From Cercis canadensis (Eukaryota > Streptophyta > Magnoliopsida > Fabales > Fabaceae): a stretch of DNA of 64,000 bases. The stretch covers positions 531,854-595,853 of the forward strand of contig QAOA01000573.1 in NCBI GenBank assembly GCA_003255065.1, read 5' to 3'. The notes beneath the pieces are model-generated. The model was not told the DNA's origin and did not search any database. It was given only the letters and a program-made list of their open reading frames with translations. Position numbers and translations under genes: made by a program. This document shows positions 34,534 through 45,278 of the stretch, piece after piece (the first letter of the stretch is position 1; each line of letters starts with the position of its first letter).

Positions 34534-34775
34534 TGTTGATTGTTGCGACCTCCTTTCTCTTCTCCGCCGGAACTAGCTCGCTTGCTTACAACGCTGTGAC
34601 TGAGTGGAGTGATTGCGAGACTGAACCACTCAGCGAGCTCAAGAGCAATAACACGGGACCAGCACTCGGATAGTTTTTTTCCAAAAAAAATAAAATTAAG
34701 CGGACTATGAATCAAAACGACGTCACAAAGGTCGGTTCTGATTCTTCTGAATCTACGAAATACATGTAATTTGGG

Positions 34776-35141
34776 CTTAGGTTGCGGCCTGATTGTTTGG
34801 GCTTTTGAGCCTAGCAAGATGGGATAGAAATATTTCTAGCCTAGCTGAAAAACAAAAGGATGAAATAGAAATTTCAACCATTTTAGGATTACTGGATTAG
34901 GACTAGCTAAACAGAAGCCCAATGTGAAGAACATGATTTTTTTTCCCTGTTTTGGAANCTTAGGTTGCGGGCCTGATTGTTTGGGCTTTTGAGCCTAGCA
35001 AGATGGGATAGAAATATTTCTAGCCTAGCTGAAAAACAAAAGGATGAAATAGAAATTTCAACCATTTTAGGATTACTGGATTAGGACTAGCTAAACAGAA
35101 GCCCAATGTGAAGAACATGATTTTTTTTCCCTGTTTTGGAA
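34776..35141. repeat. Near-identical 182/183-bp duplication around a single N
   Basis: 34776-34957 and 34959-35141 are the same sequence except for one extra G in the second copy, with N at 34958 between them. It lies upstream of AXR1. As at 23389 and 42641, the likeliest cause is an unmerged overlap of two contig ends. Confidence 0.8.
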
Positions 35142-37776
35142 CGATTACTTAAACACACAATGCATGAGCAACACTGAATTGTTTTTTGTTTTGGGGAGAG
35201 GAGAGAGGGGAGAGGGGAGGGGCGAGGAAGGAAGGACTAGCAAAGAATAAAGATTATGTTATGGGAGTGAGTAACTTCTTATATGTTCTTCCATTAATTT
35301 GTAGCCTTTTTAACATTACTAATGTGGGCTACACAAATTTAAAACTAAAATCAGTAAGACTTTTTTTTAACACAGTCTAGACTTTAGACTACTCCCTTTC
35401 TCACTCTTTTTTAAGCGGTGAGTCAAAAATTTCTCAACCAAAAAAACTCAGACCAAATAGGTTAAGAAAAGAAAATTCCTGTTAAGATGCATTCGGAAGA
35501 CTTGATTTTACCCATCTGTCAAAATTGAATAAATTGGTTTTAACACAATGATTAGTCCAAAATACGTGTCTGGTTTTCGTCTTGAATATTATATCATGTC
35601 TTGGCTCCTGTAAGTATGAAGCCAGCTCAAACACTGAACTGGCAGCCACTGTCAATTAAATCCTAAATTGGTCAAAAAATACATTACATGAGAAAAGCAC
35701 TTTTCATAAGCGAAAAGGACAAGGACACCTTAAAACAACTAATGCAAAAAGTATATGAAAGAATGACAGATTAAGTGAAGCTCACATACTTTGTTTAGAA
35801 AGAAGATTAGCACATCAAAATGGAGAAAGCAAATTTTCAAATTATTGCTATTTCCCATCCAAAAGAATCATATAACATAAAAGTGGAAGAATATATGCAG
35901 AGAACTCCCAAGCATGAAGCCAAGAGAAATGGAAGAATATATCCATGCAACATGCTTGTTAGAGTATAAAAGAACTAATTAGAAGTGGCCCTAAGACCCA
36001 TTTGGTCATGTGGAGCAGTTACCATCCAATGAACCATCAAAATATGTCTCTCAAGCTCAAACAGGAAATAGCAGCTGCTATATTGGACCGTTTGGTTAGT
36101 AATTACACGGGATTTTTGGGAAGGAATGCAACGTTAGCCGAAACCCCAAAGATATCAGGCTTATACGCAAAACGACAATATACTGCACTGTCTGCATATT
36201 GTTATCATATAAATAGAAGCCAAACATTTTATGTACCAATGAACAAAACCATACACATGCTGCACATCGCACAGTACAAAACCAAATATTCTTACAGAAT
36301 TGACTATTGAACCAAAACTAATTCAAGCATGCTTAGATATATCTGATTTATGGAAGGAACTCCATTTATCTTTCAAAAGCAAAACTGCAGAAACTTCTCA
36401 GCTAGCTAGGCCATCATAAATCAAGCTATGGCATGACTAATTATTAGACATCAGAAGACCAATCTTAACTTGCTAAACAAACAAAAGACTTAAGATTGGC
36501 TGGAAAATATAAGCCACCATTTTATATCACATTATCACCCATTTGTTCCAAAGTATATGTTATGTTCTGAACTGCTTTATCCCTACTAATACTGCTACAT
36601 ATGCTTTTCGAATTAATACAAAACTAATGGGGAATACCCGGACTCTGAATTTGTTCACTCATCTGATGAACACAAATATCTCCAGATGTCAGTAGTAAAC
36701 TACAAAGCTACCTTGACAAGCATCTGAAACTGAGACTAGATTTTCAGTCAGTTTCTCTTCTTATCTCAGAAGAATTAGCATCTACATTGACTCAACATGC
36801 CAAGTTGCTAACATGTTGATTAATTTAACCATGATAATGGAAGCCCTGCCTAAGTATCTAACACTCAGACAATATGTTCAACTGTTTATCTTATAAGAAA
36901 TCTCAAGGGATAAATCATATCAACTGCTAACAAGAATAAATGCATATGCCTACGTGACTATGTCAATTAACATGCCTTGGAAAAATAAAACACTAAAGCA
37001 AGACATAAATCGAATCAAAACTATAAATACAAATAAATGATAGATTGGAAATCAAGTCTAGGTGTGCATCATTACATAGTATAGACAATCTTGCACCGCA
37101 TAACTCCTCCAACCAAACATTCCAAGTATAATGTGTTAAATTATGAGAAGCGAGAGGGAAGTCAAGGAAAGCATTTTGTTGCCAACATTGCAAATACAAG
37201 TAGTCTTCCATTTGAAATATCACCAATTAGGATCACAAATAAGAAACTCCAAGACATTAAGAACACAGTGCTTAAGATTTTCAACATCAAATAGTAATTG
37301 AAACATAACAGTACTAAATTAAGCAATAGGTTCATCAGATCACGTAATAAAAGCAAGAGTCGTGAAAAGGTTGATAAACAACCTTATAAGGAGCAAACCA
37401 GCTTCCTTACCAAATAATCAAGCATTCAGAAGTCTCTTGGAACCAAGCAATTGCTTGCATTCATAAACCCCCTCGTGTATCTACATTATTAAAAATACCC
37501 AAATTGGAGATCGCTTTTTCCTTTTGCATCAAAAATATATGGCAAATTTAATGCGCATTCAAATCCAATATATATACCGGTACCATAATTAAAACCGCAA
37601 CAATTGATATAAAATTGGAAATTTGCTTGTACTTGTTATTAATTTCAGTTCTATCTGAGTAAACTTTTTCACATAATTCGACAAAGTGCTAAGAAAAGCA
37701 CTATCATCTGCACATCTAAACCGCTCTACAGTCTACAACAGCAAAATTACCTATTAAACAGACTCAACAACTTCAT
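35142..37776. other. Long intergenic stretch, nothing recognised
   Basis: No protein family, transposon terminus or structured RNA was recognised in 2.6 kb. A purine tract (GGGGAGAGGAGAGAGG and similar) lies at 35193-35235. Short open frames at 36002-36310 and 36993-37226 lack motifs. The part next to 37777 should contain the 3' UTR of the following minus-strand gene. Confidence 0.4.
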
Positions 37777-38166
37777 TCAATTAGCAACAAGAATGTCATT
37801 ACTAAACGAATCAATAATCGGATCAGGTGAATCCGCCGCTGGAATCGATGGGCTATTGCTTAAAAACAAGACGGACTTAGCAGCCATGAGCTTCTTCCTT
37901 TGCGGGCACCGTGGACCATGGATCCTCCCAACAAAGCAAGGAAAACCCTCACCGGCATTGACCAGAGGCTGACCGTGGTTAGACTGTGGGGACGATGGTG
38001 GTGACGTGCGGTGTAGGGAGATCAGGGACAGTGAGCTAACCCGGTGGGATCTAGCGCTAATTCGCGAGTCTCGAATTCGAGCCAGTGCACCAGGTTTAAG
38101 GTACTTGTGGAAATTCTCAACTCTGCTTGGAGACGACTTGTTGGGAGCTCTGGTTCTCCGATTCAT
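37777..38166 (-). CDS. Small basic plant protein of unknown function
   Basis: Single exon, 129 codons plus TGA. It starts MNRRTRAPNKSSPSRVENFHKYLKPGALARIRDSRI, which has the look of a conserved plant-specific motif (KYLKPGALARIRDSRI), then a Ser/Arg/Pro-rich middle, a CFVGRIHGPRCPQRKKLMAAKSVLFL segment and an acidic tail (DSPDPIIDSFSNDILVAN). I do not recognise a named family. The frame is open upstream to 38556, but that part is low-complexity and contains the product of a 21-base C run (38268-38288), so I treat it as 5' leader and start at 38166. A Mutator-type MITE lies about 410 bp upstream. Confidence 0.65.
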   Translation of the reverse strand: MNRRTRAPNKSSPSRVENFHKYLKPGALARIRDSRISARSHRVSSLSLISLHRTSPPSSPQSNHGQPLVNAGEGFPCFVGRIHGPRCPQRKKLMAAKSVLFLSNSPSIPAADSPDPIIDSFSNDILVAN

Positions 38167-38267
38167 GGCGAAGAGAGGGTGCGAGTCTGAGAGACGGATG
38201 GAAGCAGATGAGAGGGAGAGAGATTTCAGATCGAGAATGGATGGTTTTCTTTTGGCGGAGACAAAGT

Positions 38268-38288
38268 GGGGGGGGGGGGGGGGGGGGG
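38268..38288. repeat. 21-base G/C homopolymer in a probable 5' leader
   Basis: An uninterrupted run of G on the plus strand, C in the transcript of the small gene at 37777-38166, about 100 bp before its ATG. Such runs are unstable and hard to sequence, so its length is uncertain. Confidence 0.7.
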
Positions 38289-38576
38289 AAACAGATTTGG
38301 GGATTTTAAGGAGGGAGAGAGAGGCGGGAAAGAAGAGGAGGGAGAGGGTGGGTGAGGTCAGGGTTTCAAAAGAGAGGGAGGCGCGGGACAAAACTACAAG
38401 GGTTTTGAGATTGGGACCATTTTGGCTCGCTGACCTACTTTCACCACAAGGTGACGCGTGTCTTGGTGGTCCACCAGGCGATAGATTTTTGGACGTATGC
38501 TCCGCTTTTGGCGAGAGTGCCGCCGGGTACAGTTTCCTTCCAAGACAATGCAGCATACATGGGATAATTTTTTATT

Positions 38577-38931
38577 GGCTTAAATGTAGTTTTAGTCCCC
38601 TATTTTATTTAAATAAATGATTTGGTCTCATATTTTAAAAAATTACAAAATAGTCCCTACTGTTTACCTCTAAGTTGTACTTTTGGTCCAGGGCATTAAC
38701 TCCGTCCAAAAGTTGACGGTGAGGCTGACGTGGCATAGACATTTGAAGGACATCTGGCATATTGATAGTTGCCACGTCAGACTCACAGTCAAATTTTGAA
38801 CGGCGTTAGTGTCTTGAACCAAAAGTGCAACGTCATGCTAAACAGTATGAATTATTTTGTGATTTTTCAAAATGGGGAGACCAAATCGTTCATTCAAGTA
38901 AAATAGGGGGACCAAAACTGCATTTAAGCCT
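38577..38931. mobile_element. Mutator-type MITE with long inverted repeats and 9-bp duplication
   Basis: 355 bp. The left end GGCTTAAATGTAGTTTTAGTCCCC... is mirrored at the right by ...GGGGGACCAAAACTGCATTTAAGCC. The similarity continues inward (GATTTGGTCTC versus GAGACCAAATC; GTTGACGGTGAG and GACTCACAGTCAAA), giving a foldback of most of the element. Flanks TTTTTTATT at 38568-38576 and 38932-38940 make a 9-bp target duplication, typical of Mutator-like insertions. No coding capacity. Confidence 0.85.
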
Positions 38932-39419
38932 TTTTTTATTTTGGCTTAAATATACAAACAAATTTTTAATCATTCATACAAATATTTTATTTCCAGGCTT
39001 CATTTGAATTTAAATTATTTATTATGTCATGAATCATGATTTAATGATAAAAATTTAAATAATTTATAAGAAATTATAAAAAAAAAAATAGTTATTATAA
39101 TATTTAAAAAAATCTACAGAATGTAAATTCTTAAGAAGAATGAAAATATTCTTGTTCTTTTATCGACATTAAGATTTAAATTACTAAATCAGCAATGTAG
39201 CACTTTTCCCGTTTTCCGAATAGTTTTAAATTTAAATGTCACAGCTCCATGCAATCAGGAATGGCCTAAGATTTTGCTAGGATAAATAAATTAAAAATCT
39301 TATCTGTGAGTCAGATTTTCAAGAGGTAATTAATTTATTAGCTTTTGCATATGTTAGCTTTTATAGCTATGGGTGTGTTAATAGTGATATAAGGTATCTT
39401 CTCAATAAAGAATGAAAAG

Positions 39420-39612
39420 TGAGAGTTTCTCTTGTGTTAAGGAAAGCCAACTAAGGAGCTGACTTTGTAGCGAACTTAGATAGAAGAGGCTAAGAGAGTT
39501 GGGCATTTCATGAGCAACCTTCCAAGGATCTCATTATGATTTTGCTTGCTGATAGGATGTCTATAGAGTATCCTAGGCTGTAATTTTTCTTGTTATTCTT
39601 CTTTAATACAAA
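39420..39612 (+). mobile_element. Decayed LINE 3' end (RNase H remnant)
   Basis: Frame V-L-R-K-A-N-stop-G-A-D-F-V-A-N-L at about 39433-39480 matches the last conserved block of plant LINE RNase H domains (VxREANxxADxLAxLG), then a short 3' tail. One stop is inside the block. Only the terminal part survives. Confidence 0.6.
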
Positions 39613-40016
39613 AACAACAATTTAAGTGGTGATTACAAATTTTTTTGTTGATCTTTTTATTTGTAAGGTATAAAAGAAATGGGAAATAAGATAGCATGTA
39701 AAAGTTATTATGCATATATATAAAGAGCTTTACGTAATTACATGCAACCTAAGACACTTGAGTGATGTTATATTTAGGCTATTAATAACTATTTATACTC
39801 TTTAACTTGCATATTTTTATGTGATGCGAGACTTAGAGTGTGTTTGGATATGGTATTTTTAGAGTGTAATGTATTTGTAGAGTGTATTTAAAATACTAAT
39901 TTTAAATTACTTTGTTTGTGTAAATTTTTAAGGTATTTTTAAAATTCTAATGTATTTTTATAGTGACTTTTAAAATCTTAATATAGTGTATTTCAAATAC
40001 ACTTAGTGAATTTTAA

Positions 40017-40511
40017 ATTCATTTTTTTCTTCGGAGCCCCCGATTCTCCTCCTCCTCCCTCAAGCCTCCATTAGACCCAAATCTACCACCGTCGCCGCTG
40101 TCAGCACAGCCACGGCAGCGTGAATTCTTGTCCTTGTCAGCCTCTGTTGTGTCTAGCACATGGCTTATCCCACTAAGTCTTGCACTTGGTGCTTCAAACG
40201 ATGAATATGTTAAAGAAATAAAGGATGTGATAAATAAGGTGAAGGCAACACTTGGGGTGGACAAGAACGATTCGAATGTGGCTTCTGCAGTGGTTGAGCT
40301 AAGAGACAGCTCAAACATGTGGGTAGGCAAGTACAGAAGAGAGAAAGCTCTGCTGGGAAGGGCTTCCTTCAGGGACATGTACTCTGCAATCAATGCAGTT
40401 GCAGGGCATTATGTTAGTTTTGGACCAACTACTCCTATTCCTGCAAAACAAAAGACTAGGATTCTAGAGGAAGTCGAAACTGCCGAGAAGGCACTTCAAA
40501 GGGGAAGATAA
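40017..40511 (+). pseudogene. Captured PSB27-like (photosystem II assembly) fragment
   Basis: Open for about 165 codons to a normal family C-terminus (EEVETAEKALQRGR). It includes a plausible transit-peptide end (LSLSASVVSSTWLIPLSLALGAS) and the full mature domain: EYVKEIKDVINKVKATL, VVELRDSSNMWVGKYRREKALLGRASFRDMYSAINAVAGHYVSFGPTTPIPAKQK. PSB27 is a lumenal factor in PSII assembly and repair. No ATG precedes the transit sequence in frame; the reading frame runs back into transposon sequence (TAA at 40014). So this is a 5'-truncated copy inside a mobile element, not a normal gene, although the mature domain is intact. Confidence 0.75.
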
Positions 40512-40529
40512 ACTTCCATTCTAGCTCGA

Positions 40530-40770
40530 GTTCTTGTCCACCTCTGATCTTCGGCCTAATTTTTACACTTTCCCTCCTGTGCTGAAAGCTTGTCCCAATC
40601 TAATTAATGGGAAGAAATTACATTGCTGGGTTGTGAAGATGGGTTTTGAGTATGATGTGTTTGTTGCTGCTTCCTTGATCCATTTGTATTCATGGTTTGG
40701 TGCTTTAGATGTTGCTCACAAATTGTTTGTAGAAATGTTAGTGAGAGATGTGAGTTTTGAAATGTTAAAA
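40530..40770 (+). pseudogene. Captured PPR (PLS-class) gene fragment
   Basis: The frame STSDLRPNFYTFPPVLKACPNLINGKKLHCWVVKMGFEYDVFVAASLIHLYSWFGALDVAHKLFVEM matches L/S-type pentatricopeptide repeats (FPxVLKAC, HxxxxKxGFxxDVFVAxSLIxLY). About two repeats are present, then AT-rich transposon sequence. It begins within 25 bp of the PSB27 stop, in a different frame. Confidence 0.8.
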
Positions 40771-42466
40771 TACTCTTTTTATAATAAAATATATCCAAAC
40801 AATGTATTTTATAAATTCATGTATTTAAAATGCTGCATTTCAATTACATGTATTTGAAATTCACAAGAATTTGTCAAATACTTCATCCAAACACAACCTT
40901 AGCCATTATTCTATATGTCAAATAACTTGTAATTGAATGATATTGATATCGTTTTAAAAGTTTATGGGTTATATGTTCGAATCTAAGATTATAACCAAAA
41001 GTATCAAAAGTCGTAACTCTATATGTATCAATTGGAAGGATTAACTCTAATTTGTATTTTTTTAAAAGTACAAGGAAAGAAAATAGTATACATCAATCAA
41101 TGAATAAAGATATGCTATACTCATAATGATCATACATTTGTAATATTTATAGGCAAAGTATAAGATAAAATCAGTAAAATAATTTTTTTTTATGAAATTA
41201 TCTTTATCACTATTTTTTTTTTTTACCTCATTTATGTCTTAATTTTCAAAATGAAATGGTTTGTCAATGATATGAAGCAAAAATAATAACTTAATTTCAT
41301 TAAATTTATTTGTTCTATTGCTAAGTAAATATATATTATTTTTCACTCAATCTAATTTTACGTTCTTACTTATCCAATTTGCATCCATACACCAAGTACA
41401 CTTTAAAACGAGACTCTCAAACTATATATGTGCTCTGTTTGTTTGGGAAACGGAATGATAGAAAACTGGCTTGAGCAACTCACTACCTAAATCGAATATT
41501 GCAGCCTTAAATACGTTGGGCATAGATGGTTTCAAGTTTCATGCAATATCAGTGTATGTTATCTAAACTTGGAAGATGGAGAACGCATAATAGATTATCT
41601 ATTTGGGTTAATCCATGGGTGGGTGGCATACTATGGTTGGAGACCTTATCAAGAAATAGGCTTCAGATAGAAGATGGAGGAAATTAGTTCATCGTAACAA
41701 TCTCCACTTTTAACATTTTTCTGATTAGATAGAGTAAAATGAGATAAATTTTGGTGGAGACTGCTTTGGTCAGCCATTTACATGCGATGAGAAAATCAAG
41801 AGAAAGAAAAACAGAAGGAGCTAGGCACATTATTTTCATTATCTCCAATAGAGAAACATGGGTTAGGAAAAAGTCAGAAAAAAGAAGACTGTGCTCATTT
41901 TAGTATTCTAACACCCAATTCTTACAAGGACGAGAACAAATACAATTGCAACTACTAGTACTTGTCATATTTATATAGGTAGGTAATCAGTTGAGCTATT
42001 AATTAGTGACCCTCAACAATTCCAAGACTGCTTATTAAAGCTACCTATGTTTTTTCTATTCGTACATGTATCAATATACCACAAATTGCTAAGTTTGGTT
42101 ATTAACAAAATAAAAGAGCACTGTTTGACTTTGAGCACATATATAATTGCCATCCAATTTCAATCCCACCCAATTTCATCATCCTTTTAATCTAATATAT
42201 GTTTGCATTTAAGTGGGTGTGCTTTTTAAGATCTCCATGTTACATAATTTCACAGTATCACACATAAATAACAAGTCATTATAAAATTATAATACTTTTA
42301 GCAACCGCAATCACTCCATTTTAAAAAGGGAAAAAACCTGCATATGACCGCACTTCTTTTTATGAATGCTTATAGCTAGTAATTAGTTAAAAATTCGTGT
42401 AACACACGGGCAATTAAACCTATAAAAAGAGAAAAGAGAAACAAAACAAGTAATAAAAAAGAAATA

Positions 42467-42815
42467 ATAAGTACATTGACTATAAATAATCTTACTCACA
42501 AATAAATAATTTTCTATTAAATATATATAGTGATAGCACTATTGATGAAAAGCACAAAAACTTACTCGTCAATTGCATGGTTATGGCAAAGAGGTAAGAT
42601 AATCACATTATATGGCATCTACGTTTATTGAGGTCAAAGTNATAAGTATATTGACTATAAATAATCTTACTCACAAATAAATAATTTTCTATTAAATATA
42701 TATAGTGATAACACTATTGATGAAAAGCACAAAAACTTACTCGTCAATTGCATGGTTATGGCAAAGAGGTAAGATAATCACATTATATGGCATCTACGTT
42801 TATTGAGGTCAAAGT
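42467..42815. repeat. Near-identical 174-bp duplication around a single N
   Basis: 42467-42640 and 42642-42815 are both 174 bp with two differences (ACATTG/TATTG region and GATAGCAC/GATAACAC). N at 42641 separates them. A false tandem duplication from an unmerged contig overlap is the simplest reading. Confidence 0.8.
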
Positions 42816-44026
42816 CCAACGGCATGTTAGCAAGAGAAAATTCTCTGCTATGCGTTAAAATATGATGTCATTTGTCTCAAGGTGAGGAAACTGACTTCAA
42901 ATTTCTGCACGGCAAGCAACTATTCAAAGATAACACAGCAGACCATAATTCAGATTCAAAGTCAATAAGCTCTTTGTTTCACAGTTTATTATCTTAGTAG
43001 AGTTTCTATATTTTATATTGAAAGGAGACTGTATGTTTAAATGATTTTTATCTAGAAGAAGGAAGAAAGATAGTTGAGATTGAATTACCCAACCGTGGAA
43101 TGTTCGCAATAGAATTTAAGTGGCGCCTCTGCAGGGTGTCTCTCACCATTGAATATATTCAATAAAAATTATTCTAGGTACAAAACAATTTATAACTCAG
43201 TGATATTAATGATTGTCTCTACAATTTAGATATTTTATATTTGGATTTAAAATTATAGTTAAAAATTTAAAATGCTAAAAAATTACAAATTAAATAAATT
43301 GAATTCATTATTGTATTTAAGAATAAATTGAATAATGAACATGTGATGAGGGAGAATAAAATGTCGGGAATCGTCAACGTGTGCTGGGCCTACAATCCAA
43401 TGAAAGCAGATTTTTATTACGGCCTTATTCCTAGCTCGTCCATTTCTTCGGTGGCTGGCGCTTTAGAGCACTTTCCCGGGGTGCCCCTCCCAAAAGTACT
43501 CCTGTGCATCGTAGGCGCATGCATCGCCATCCACCCTCGCGCGCGTTTCAATATTTGCGCTTTCAAACTTCAATAGGAACAGGATGCGTAATCTGTGGCC
43601 ACGTGGCAACAAAGGAAAGATTCAGCTTGTTTGTTGTCATCCGTATTACCATAAAGAGAAATTTGACAGAAAGATATGGGGTAATAAAAAGGGAAAATAT
43701 TTCCTTCTGTCAATAAATTTTTTAAACCAGATTAAGGAATAAGAATAAGAAAACTCAGTGGAATTGTTGAAGAGCCGAGTAATCTTAGCTCCAAGACACC
43801 ATATATTTCCTCAGCACGGAAAGGAATAGTTGAATGATACAACTTGACCACGCCGCTTGCGACACTTTCGGAAAATTTGCCTATTTATATTATTCGGATG
43901 GGATTAAATCCCCTACAAGGTACCTCACTATCATTTTATGTGCTATCCTCACTCTTGAGAAAAAGCTCAGCATTATAAGGTGTCTTGCATTGGGCAACAA
44001 AAATAAAAAAGTACCATGTCTTCTTT

Positions 44027-44029
<3 letters not shown>

Positions 44030-44060
<31 letters not shown>

Positions 44061-44070
44061 NTTTTTTTTT
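44030..44070. repeat. Poly-T run with an N
   Basis: About 40 T residues interrupted only by N at 44061. Its length is not reliable and it may mark a contig join. Confidence 0.7.
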
Positions 44071-45205
44071 GCCATATTTTGTTTGCTAAATCATAGTAAA
44101 ATATGAAGAAAAAGTGACATGATTACATGAATTTGAAAATATTTATAAAAAAGAGATCGTGTTGAATTGTTTATTACCATATTTGTTTTGCTCTCAATCC
44201 TTTTTAAGGCTAGGAAAACAATTGAAGATTATTTTTTACAGAGTTTTACTTGAATAGTTAAATTTAATTCTCGAAACTTTTTTGGCTCAATTAGGATTGT
44301 TATTTACCTAAAAGAGGTCGTCTTCATTATTTGCTTATGTGATTCAAGGTAAATTTTTTTTTACTTATTATATATTAGTATTTTTCACACTTAGTCATAT
44401 TAGTAAAGTTAGTAAAATTTGAGATAAAAAATCCTGACTCAAATGGTATTGTTATTGCTATTTGGTCAAAGACTTAGCACTTTGGATTGATAGATGAAAC
44501 TCTCGTTATCCTATATTTGAGTTAATATAAGTATAATTAGAAGTTATTAAATATAATTTAATGATGAAAATTTTAAATAATTAATAAAAAAGTCAAAGCC
44601 TCAATGCATAAAAAAAAAGAAAAAAATGACTTGAAATATTATTTAATATTATGTAATTATTTTATTCATATTTAAACATAATAATTATATAATACTAAAA
44701 AATAATTATACAATATCAAAAAATATTTTATATAATATAAAAAATACTGAACTAAAAGTTTCTATGTTTATAACTCGTTAGTTTTTTCTTCTAACATTAT
44801 CAACCTATCAATAGTAAACTAAAAAAAACATGATCCTAACTATTCGAGGTTCAGACAAATTTATTACAGGCTATGCCATTATAAATTAATTGGACGCGTG
44901 AAGAGAACTGATTGGATGTGAGCATCGTAGCGCTTGGTTGCGTCCACAGGCATTCCTAGCCATTTTAACATGTCACTGGTCCTTTCCTCAAGGCTCAAGC
45001 ACAACCCTGAGATCAACCCAGGCCACTGCACTTCTAGAATAGAGGCACGCAGCCCTAGGTCACGTTTGCTCTCCACACGCCCTCATCCCCCTATTTCCTT
45101 ACAGTTGCAGAAGAGGCCACAAACCGTTACAAGCATCTCCATTCCTCCTCTGCAATCAATCACTCTCTCGCGCTCCATCCTTATCCTTTCTGCCCCATCT
45201 TTCAT

Positions 45206-45278
45206 ATGAATGCGTGATCACCATGTATATAACGGTCTCTTCCTCCGCCTCTTCGCTCCTCAGAGCAACCAGAGCTAG
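45206..45278 (+). promoter_or_regulatory. Two tiny upstream ORFs at the aconitase start
   Basis: ATG at 45206 opens a three-codon frame ending TGA at 45217. ATG at 45210 opens a 22-codon frame ending TAG at 45278 that overlaps the main start at 45223 out of frame. If the leader includes them, they could lower initiation at the main ATG. Confidence 0.45.

Larger units (their letters stand above)
39836..40898. mobile_element. PIF/Harbinger-like element carrying PSB27 and PPR gene fragments
   Basis: 1063 bp. Ends: GAGTGTGTTTGGAT at the left; the right end reverse-complemented is GGTTGTGTTTGGAT. The flanking trinucleotide is TTA on both sides (39833-39835 and 40899-40901), the usual PIF/Harbinger target duplication. 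Subterminal zones on both sides are AT-rich with repeated GTATTT/AAATAC units. The interior holds no transposase; it has a PSB27-like open frame (40017-40511) and directly after it a PPR fragment (about 40530-40770). This looks like a non-autonomous element that captured two unrelated host gene pieces. Confidence 0.6.
40902..45222. other. Long AT-rich intergenic stretch
   Basis: 4.3 kb with no recognised protein gene. It contains the duplication at 42467-42815, a long poly-T with N at 44061, and a G-box core CACGTG at 43600-43605. An 82-codon open stretch at 43328-43576 shows no family motif. The right 250 bp form the upstream region and leader of the aconitase gene. Confidence 0.45.

Noticed and set aside
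38167..38556. 130-codon upstream extension of the small gene at 37777
   Set aside because: It is low-complexity and includes the translation of a C homopolymer; more likely a 5' leader.
43328..43576. 82-codon open frame
   Set aside because: No motif, no homologue known to me, no clear promoter; treated as chance.
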